From NCBI GenBank assembly GCA_000787465.1, contig JSYX01000466.1, positions 1 to 28,152 on the forward strand: a stretch of 28,152 nucleotides of DNA, written 5' to 3'. This document shows, in pieces, positions 22,154 through 28,152 of this stretch. Below the pieces are notes generated by a model, which ran no database searches, was not told where the DNA came from, and worked only from the letters and a program-made list of their open reading frames with translations. The stretch is from Thermomucor indicae-seudaticae. Its lineage: Eukaryota > Mucoromycota > Mucoromycetes > Mucorales > Lichtheimiaceae. Within the stretch, counting starts at the first letter, position 1; each line of letters starts with the position of its first letter. A program made the position numbers and the translations under genes.

Positions 22154-25100
22154 ATGCCACCGAACACGGTGATTTCTGAAAACGTGTTCTCATCACCGGA
22201 GCAGCCTACAACGACGGTGCCCAAGAGGATTGTCGTGGTGGGTCTTGGCATGGTTGCCGTCACGTTTATCGAGAAAATCCTGGAATACGATGAACGGCAC
22301 ATGTATGAAATTCGAGTCTTTTCCGAAGAACCCGAAGGTAAAGATCGTATTAGCGTTTGTTTTTGGGGCATTTTATGCTAACTGACTGGTCCAGTGGCCT
22401 ATAATCGAGTTGGCTTGACGCAATACTTTTCTCATCGCAGTGTGGAACAGCAATTGATGAAACCTCGAGCTTGGTATGAAGAGAACAACGTCAATGTAGC
22501 TTTGGGCGATCCAGTCGAAGAAATTGATACGGCGCATAAACGAGTTCGGGCTCGTCAGACAGGCTGGGTCCATTACGACATTTGCGTTCTTGCCACAGGT
22601 TCTTCAGCTGCTCTTCCACCCGGTGTGTCTCTCGACGCCATGCGCGGCGTCTTTGTATATCGCACGTTGCAAGACCTCAACGATATTATTGCATGGTCTG
22701 AACGTGAAAATGTCCAGCACGCCTCGATTGTGGGTGGTGGTCTGCTCGGCTTGGAGGCAGCCAAGGCCGCCAAGGATCTCGGACTGCAAGTGACGGTGTA
22801 CGAGCGATCGGATCGACTCATGTCCCGACAGTTGGATCAGGATGCCTCGCGTATGCTTGAAGCCGAAATCCAAAAGCTCAGTCTGGAAGCCGTGGTCGGT
22901 GATTGTCCCGTGAAGCTCAAGGCGAACGACCAAGATGAAATCTGCGGCTTGGATCTGTCTAGCGGACAATACAAGGAGACCCAAATGGTCATTTATGCCA
23001 TTGGTATTCGACCCCGTGACAATATCATTCAATCCCAGGATCATCTCTTGATTGAACGCGCTGCTCATGGTGGCTTCAAGGTCAATGAATACCTTGAGAC
23101 ATCGGTTCCTGACGTCTATGCCATTGGTGAATGTGCCTCCTTCAAAGGCATTATCTACGGCCTAGTTGCGCCTGGTTATGAGTAAGTTTATTATCCAGTC
23201 GACTGAAGGGACGGAACTTAATGTTTCTCCAGCATGGCTGAAGTAGTGGCTCGCAACTTGACCACACGTCTCAATGATCCGCGCAAGGCAGCTTTCAAGG
23301 GCTCGGACATGTCGACCAAGCTAAAGCTCCTGGGCGTCCACGTCGCCAGCTTTGGCGATTGCTTTGCGGATCCGACCAAGACCACGCCGCTCGTGTACCG
23401 GGATCCCTTTGGCGGAATCTACAAGAAATACATTTTCACCAAGGACGGCAAGAAGCTTGTGGGCGGCATGATGGTCGGTGACACCAACGACTATGCCAAA
23501 CTCCTGGCCCTCGTCCGCTCTGGCAAACGGCTCCATGCCCCACCTTCCGAGCTCATTCTCGGCGTCCAGGCCGCTGACCAAGTCCAGACCGCTGACGCTC
23601 TGCCTGACGATACCCAGATATGCTCATGCAACAATGTCACCAAGGGCAGGATTCGCAGCATCATTAAAGAAAAGAAGTGCGAGAATCTCAATCAGGTCAA
23701 GTGCTTTTCGAAAGCTGGTACCGGTTGTGGTGGCTGTCTGCCCCAAGTTCAAGAGGTACGGCTAACATTTCATACTCTCCGTGCAAACAGACTCACAATG
23801 TGACAACGTAGATTTTTGAAGCTGAACTCAAGGCACTGGGCCAAACCGTGGGCAACGCACTGTGCAACCACTTCAAGTACAGTCGTGCTGAACTCTTTAC
23901 CATCGGCAAAGTCAAGAAACTTCGCACCTTTGACGAGTTTTATCAGCAATCCGGCAACCCCGAATCCGGCGACCAAGGCTGCGAGGTCTGCAAACCTGCC
24001 ATTGCCAGTATCTTGGCCAGTCTTTGGAACGAACATATTCTGAACGACAACCTTCGACCCCTCCAAGATACCAATGACAGGTACTTGGCCAACATCCAGC
24101 GCGGTGGTCTCTACAGTGTTGTACCCCGCATCCCGGCGGGTGAAGTGACGCCCCAGAAACTCGAGGTCATTGCCAAGGTTGCCCAGGAGTACAACTTGTA
24201 TACCAAGATCACAGGTGCCCAGCGTATTGATATTAGTATGTTATGCCGGGGCGCTTGTGTTACTGTGTATATCTAATCGCTTTGGTGGTCTCTAGTGGGC
24301 GCACGAAAAGAAGACTTGCCCGATATCTGGGAGAAGTTGGTGGATGCAGGCTTTGAAAGGTTCGTTAACAGAAAGTTTGTCTTAACATATAGGCTCAATC
24401 TCGAAGTGGGTTTCTGTAGTGGTCACGCCTACGGTAAATCGCTTCGGGCCGTCAAGAGCTGTGTTGGTACGACGTGGTGTCGATATGGTCAGCAAGACTC
24501 GGTTGGATTTGCTATCAAGGTAAAAAAATGTCCTTTTCTGTACTCGATAACAGAACTCATTGACAAACTTCTCTTCAATGTAGCTGGAAAATCGTTACAA
24601 GGGTATCCGGTCTCCACACAAGCTGAAGGGTGGTGTTTCAGGCTGTATTCGTGAATGTGCCGAAGCTCAGGTATGTTTCGTCGGTTGAAAGGTTTTACTC
24701 TCATACGTGCTCCTCATCGTTATCCTGATGACGATGGCAGGGCAAAGATTTTGGTTGTATTGCGACAGACAAGGGTTACAACGTCTATGTCTGCGGTAAC
24801 GGCGGCTCCAAGCCGAAGCATGCCGAACTCTTGGTCGCCGACGTATCCGAGGAGATGGCTATCAAGTACTTGGACCGTTTCCTGATGTACTACATCATGA
24901 CGGCCGACAAGTTGACCCGTACGGCCCGCTGGCTTGAGAAGATGGAAGGCGGTATCCAGTATCTTCGCAAAGTCGTGGTGGAAGACCACTTGGGCATCGC
25001 GGCCGAGCTCGAGGACGAGATGCAGAAATTGATTGGCACCTACCAGTGTGAATGGACAACCGTCGTCCGGGATCCCAAGCGACGCGAACACTTTAAGAGC

Positions 25101-25758
25101 TTTGTCAACAGTGACGAACGCGATACGGTGATTGAAATGGTGGATGAACGCGGACAAAAGAGACCCGCCGACTGGCCCAAAGCAGTACCGCCCATGCCTA
25201 CGTTGCCGGAAACGCCCACCAAGAACTGGCTCCATGTGGGTTCCGTTGACCAGTTTCCAGAAAATGAAGGCAAGGTCGTCAAGATTGGCGATGTCCAGAT
25301 CGCTGTTTTCCATACCCGCCATCAATGGTATGCCACCCAGAACATGTGTCCACACAAACGCGCCCTTGTCTTGGCTTCTGGTCTGCTCGGTACTACCAGC
25401 AAGACTTCATCACCTTATGTGTCCTGTCCCATGCACAAGGTAACAAAACGATCCAATGTTGGATGTTGTCTTTTATACTCATGACTTATCATTATTATAG
25501 AAAAACTTTGACTTGTCTTCCGGTCAATGTCTAGTACCCGGTGAAGAAGACAAGTACCGATTACAGACATTTGACATCAAAGTCGAACAAGGCCAAGTCT
25601 ACCTCAACCTGCCTCCTATTGATGCCCTCAGTGAAGCACTCGGAACTCGCAAGACCATCATTCATCGAGGTATGGTCAAGCCAACCATCGTTTCTCAGTT
25701 GGAAGCTCCTGTTTGCAGCACAGGAGGTGGTTGCGGCGACAAGTCCTTGGAATGGTAA
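22154..25758 (+). CDS. niiA: Assimilatory NAD(P)H-nitrite reductase (FAD, siroheme, Fe-S, Rieske)
   Basis: Predicted 1041 aa from nine exons: 22154-22337, 22395-23181, 23233-23755, 23812-24235, 24296-24359, 24420-24519, 24584-24670, 24741-25439, 25501-25758. It reduces nitrite to ammonium with six electrons from NAD(P)H. In order: FAD fold with GLGMVA (30-35); NAD(P)H fold with GGGLLG (175-180); BFD-like [2Fe-2S] site C454/C456 and C489/C492; ferredoxin-like half-domains; siroheme/[4Fe-4S] ligands C675-x5-C681 (SCVGTTWC) and C715-x3-C719 (GCIREC); C-terminal Rieske domain with C926-P-H928 and C952-PM-H955. This is the full fungal architecture and usual length. Three small exons (64, 100 and 87 nt) cover the siroheme core. 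The intron at 24360-24419 has a weaker donor (GTTCGT), but it joins GFE to SGHAYG as expected. Confidence 0.95.
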
Positions 25759-26228
25759 AACGATATTCCCCTTCAGCTACATCTAGCATGTGTCCATCCT
25801 TTCTTTCTTGTACATAGTCTATCCATATAAAAAAAATACAGTGTTGCTTTTTACTAATAGTTGGTAGACTGCATTCTTGTCCTCGATTTTTTGCAGTGTC
25901 GGCATCTATCCTCACCAAACAAGACATTGCTTAGTCTGGATGGTTGGAGCGCGGATCTTGCACCTCAAAAACAAGGACGCAAGACCCTCATGCCGTTTTC
26001 TTTTTCACTTTTGCTTCGTTCTGTTTTGCCACTGTGGAGAATAGCTTCCGTCCACAACGGCTTTATCCGAAGCGTCTCACTGGAGTAAACGGAAAAGTTT
26101 GCTTACCCCTTTCTTTCCTTTTCGTCTACGCGACATATTGTACGCAGCACTAACACATGCAAGGCTGACGGAACTTTGTCTCTTGCTTTAGGACCGCGAT
26201 GGCAACGGAGCTATCCATTTCAGAGGAA

Positions 26229-26250
26229 TTGCGCAGGGATCATGCTAATC
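26229..26250 (-). other. U6 snRNA-like core fragment
   Basis: On the minus strand, 20 of 22 bases match the conserved core of U6 snRNA as I remember it: GATTAGCATG, then two differing bases, then CCCTGCGCAA. The invariant ACAGAGA box that should lie just upstream is absent (GAAGGA instead), and GGATGACAC does not follow. No terminal T run is visible. This looks like a U6-derived fragment or decayed copy rather than a working gene. Confidence 0.3.
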
Positions 26251-26610
26251 TCCTTCAAATGGAATGCGTAAAAGGTCGCTTGTCGTTGTGGTTGACCACT
26301 TTGAACGCCGCAGTGAATATCTTTGCTGCAGTGATACCTTTCTCTTGGTTGTACTATATCTTTTACACATGTCATTCGTAACAGTGAGAGATGGAGAAGA
26401 CTTTTCACCATATAGACAAGAGCACATCCAATTCCAACAAAGAAAATCTCCATTCAGTCTTGTATACTTCTCCTATTACTCGTTTTATTGTGCTTTATCT
26501 CAAATTACCGCACATTCCATAGTCGATGAGGAAATGTGCAATGCCGTAAAAGCCCTTGCTGCTGAATTGTAAGGAATCGCGTCTGTTGCAGCGAAAAAAT
26601 TTCGTTCATG

Positions 26611-26624
26611 CAGCTCCGGAGCTG
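26611..26624. repeat. Perfect 14-bp palindrome
   Basis: CAGCTCCGGAGCTG is perfectly self-complementary. It may be a binding site or chance; no gene is near. Confidence 0.4.
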
Positions 26625-27479
26625 ACACTCAGCTAAAGTTCTTTTGATTGGCTCGCTTCTGGTGCGCTCCATGGATATTGATTGCGTTGAGTCGATCTGC
26701 GTCAATGAAAAATAGGCTCACTCTATATGAAAATATCAAAGATCAACCTGATCATTTACAATCGTATAAGTTTGATATTCTCACCCGTTGACCCGGTAAG
26801 ACACTGGAATCAACTTTGTAGTTTGCTGAGCATTCTGTGTCAGCTCTGCGTGGGTCAAATCAACGACAAAGTTAGACATGAAGATGGCATACCTTTTGCC
26901 AGAATCACCGTACAGTCTCTCAGCCGTTTTCAGATGTTTTCGAAGTACCCGATGAGCAAATGAGCCATTCTAATATATGTATGTCTTCAAAGAAAGAAAC
27001 AGGTGACATATCAAACCCAAAAGGGAAAGCACTCAGAGTGCTAATAGGCAAACAGAGCTGGCCCAGCACAGTGTGCCGGACACCTTACCATTTGCAAAAA
27101 ACGCAGTCTTTACCTGTAACCTGGACTGTGTCAGCATTTGCTAGCTCATCAGTGACCACCTTCCGTGAGAAAATATGGAACTGCAATCTCCTATTCCCCT
27201 GATTGAAGCAAAAATTAGGCTTAAGGGTTCGTCTTAATATCATGATTCCAACCTGTTATACTTATCGTATATTCTCCAAATTGAACGTGAAACCAGATGC
27301 TCTATAGGCGACAACTCCAAAAGATTTTCGATAAACAAGTGAGGATCCAGTTTTAGCAAGAATCACATGAGACAAACAAGTTGCATGAAACTTATGGCTG
27401 ACATCATCAGACCGTATAAATGGGCTTAAACTCGTCTTTGTTATTTTGCCTTCTTTCTCTTGCTTTCTATTTCTTTTCT

Positions 27480-27498
27480 TAAAGGCACTCTGCCTTTA
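27480..27498. repeat. Short hairpin, 8-bp perfect stem
   Basis: TAAAGGCA pairs with TGCCTTTA around a CTC loop, directly after a pyrimidine-rich stretch. Function unknown. Confidence 0.4.
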
Positions 27499-28152
27499 GT
27501 CGCTGCATGTGAACGTCATGTCGCCATGTCCGAGGCGGCAAACCTGTCTGGACATCATCGCGCCGTCAAGATTGGAAGCCTTTTGAGTCTGCAATCGTGT
27601 TGGGCGGGTCTGCGAGCCTCCTTTGTTGCGGCTGGGTGATTCGTCATGCGGGGCGGACATCACGTCATCGTCCTTTAGCTTTGTTGCATAGGTGCGCTGG
27701 CCCCGTGGTGAGCGCGAACACCGGTAACTACATTATTCTTCACTAAAGAGGACGCACGATATTGACTTTCATCGCAGTATCGTCAGTTTATTGGCCGAAC
27801 AATGCAGCGGTCGCAAACGTTTGATCGAAGACTTTATGGAAGCGGTCTCCGTCCAATGGCACGGAACGCATGCAACGGTTTACGGGACCAAAATGCTCTT
27901 TGTACAAAGGAACAAGGGCTAGGTGCCCGTATACATTCATTATGAGAAAGCAAGCATGGAAGTCCCGGCAACTTTGACCCACGGGCTTTGAAGGAAAGTC
28001 CTTATGTCCACCCAATTTAAGGATTCAAAGTCAGCCGGAATTTTTTGGGTGGACGCCCTGGCAAGCGCAAAATTTCTCTCTGTCCTCACGACGACAGCGT
28101 TCTGTTCTAAGTGCTCGACGCGCATTTCGACAATCAGTAGACGCATTCGACA

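Larger units (their letters stand above)
25759..28152. other. Right-end region without an intact gene
   Basis: About 2.4 kb. The first kilobase is AT-rich with scattered short open frames and no motifs. From about 27500 the sequence becomes richer in G+C, and minus-strand frames (28146-27940, then 28015-27788 in another frame, then a short one near 27661-27499) follow one another as if a coding sequence had been broken. I do not recognise the product. A gene entering from beyond the window is possible. A TATA-like GTATAAATGG lies near 27413. Confidence 0.4.

Noticed and set aside
24360..24392. Shorter 33-nt intron in nitrite reductase that would add nine residues (LNLEVGFC...) before SGHAYG
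   Set aside because: Shorter than every other intron here (51-71 nt), and it disrupts the conserved GFESGHAY; the 60-nt intron is preferred.
27518..27583. Small plus-strand frame starting MSPCPRRQTCLDII after a TATA-like element
   Set aside because: Only 21 codons and no homology I can name; too short to call.

Overview
This window is nuclear DNA of a fungus, most likely an early-diverging filamentous fungus of the Mucoromycota (Mucorales type). The genes are dense and carry many short introns (51-71 nt) with GTAAGT-like donors. The proteins look fungal: an Fpk1/NRC-2 kinase, a Slm1-type F-BAR/PH protein, Vts1, and an NADH/NADPH-linked siroheme nitrite reductase with a Rieske tail. A TPR/F-box/LRR protein of the kind expanded in Mucorales sits at the left end. 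Genus and species cannot be fixed from sequence alone.

Layout, left to right: a broken TPR/F-box/LRR gene (-, 401-2523); an AGC kinase of the Fpk1/NRC-2 family (+, 3230-5030); phosphatidylserine synthase (+, 5595-6501); an Slm1-like F-BAR/PH protein (-, 6591-8839); a short-chain dehydrogenase (+, 9446-10506); a Vts1/Smaug RNA-binding protein (+, 10832-12789); a secreted cysteine-rich protein of unknown function (-, 12926-13776); about 2.1 kb without a convincing gene; a small heat-shock protein with a heat-shock promoter (+, 15915-16334). Then comes a complete nitrate assimilation cluster: nitrate transporter (-, 16538-18235), nitrate reductase (+, 18758-21651) and nitrite reductase (+, 22154-25758). 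The last 2.4 kb shows no intact gene, but holds a U6-like fragment and broken open frames.

The three nitrate genes form a full pathway: nitrate uptake, reduction to nitrite, then reduction to ammonium. The transporter and nitrate reductase diverge from a 522-bp region, and nitrate and nitrite reductase are separated by 502 bp. Both regions are crowded with GATA-type sites, which fits nitrogen-metabolite control by an AreA/NIT2-type factor. The block 3.2-8.8 kb brings together three genes whose yeast relatives act in plasma-membrane lipid homeostasis: flippase kinase, PS synthase and the TORC2 adaptor Slm1.

Exon structures below were built by hand from splice signals, reading-frame continuity and remembered family motifs. 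All intact gene models close in frame: 33 introns are GT-AG, and the Slm1-like gene appears to use two GC-AG introns.
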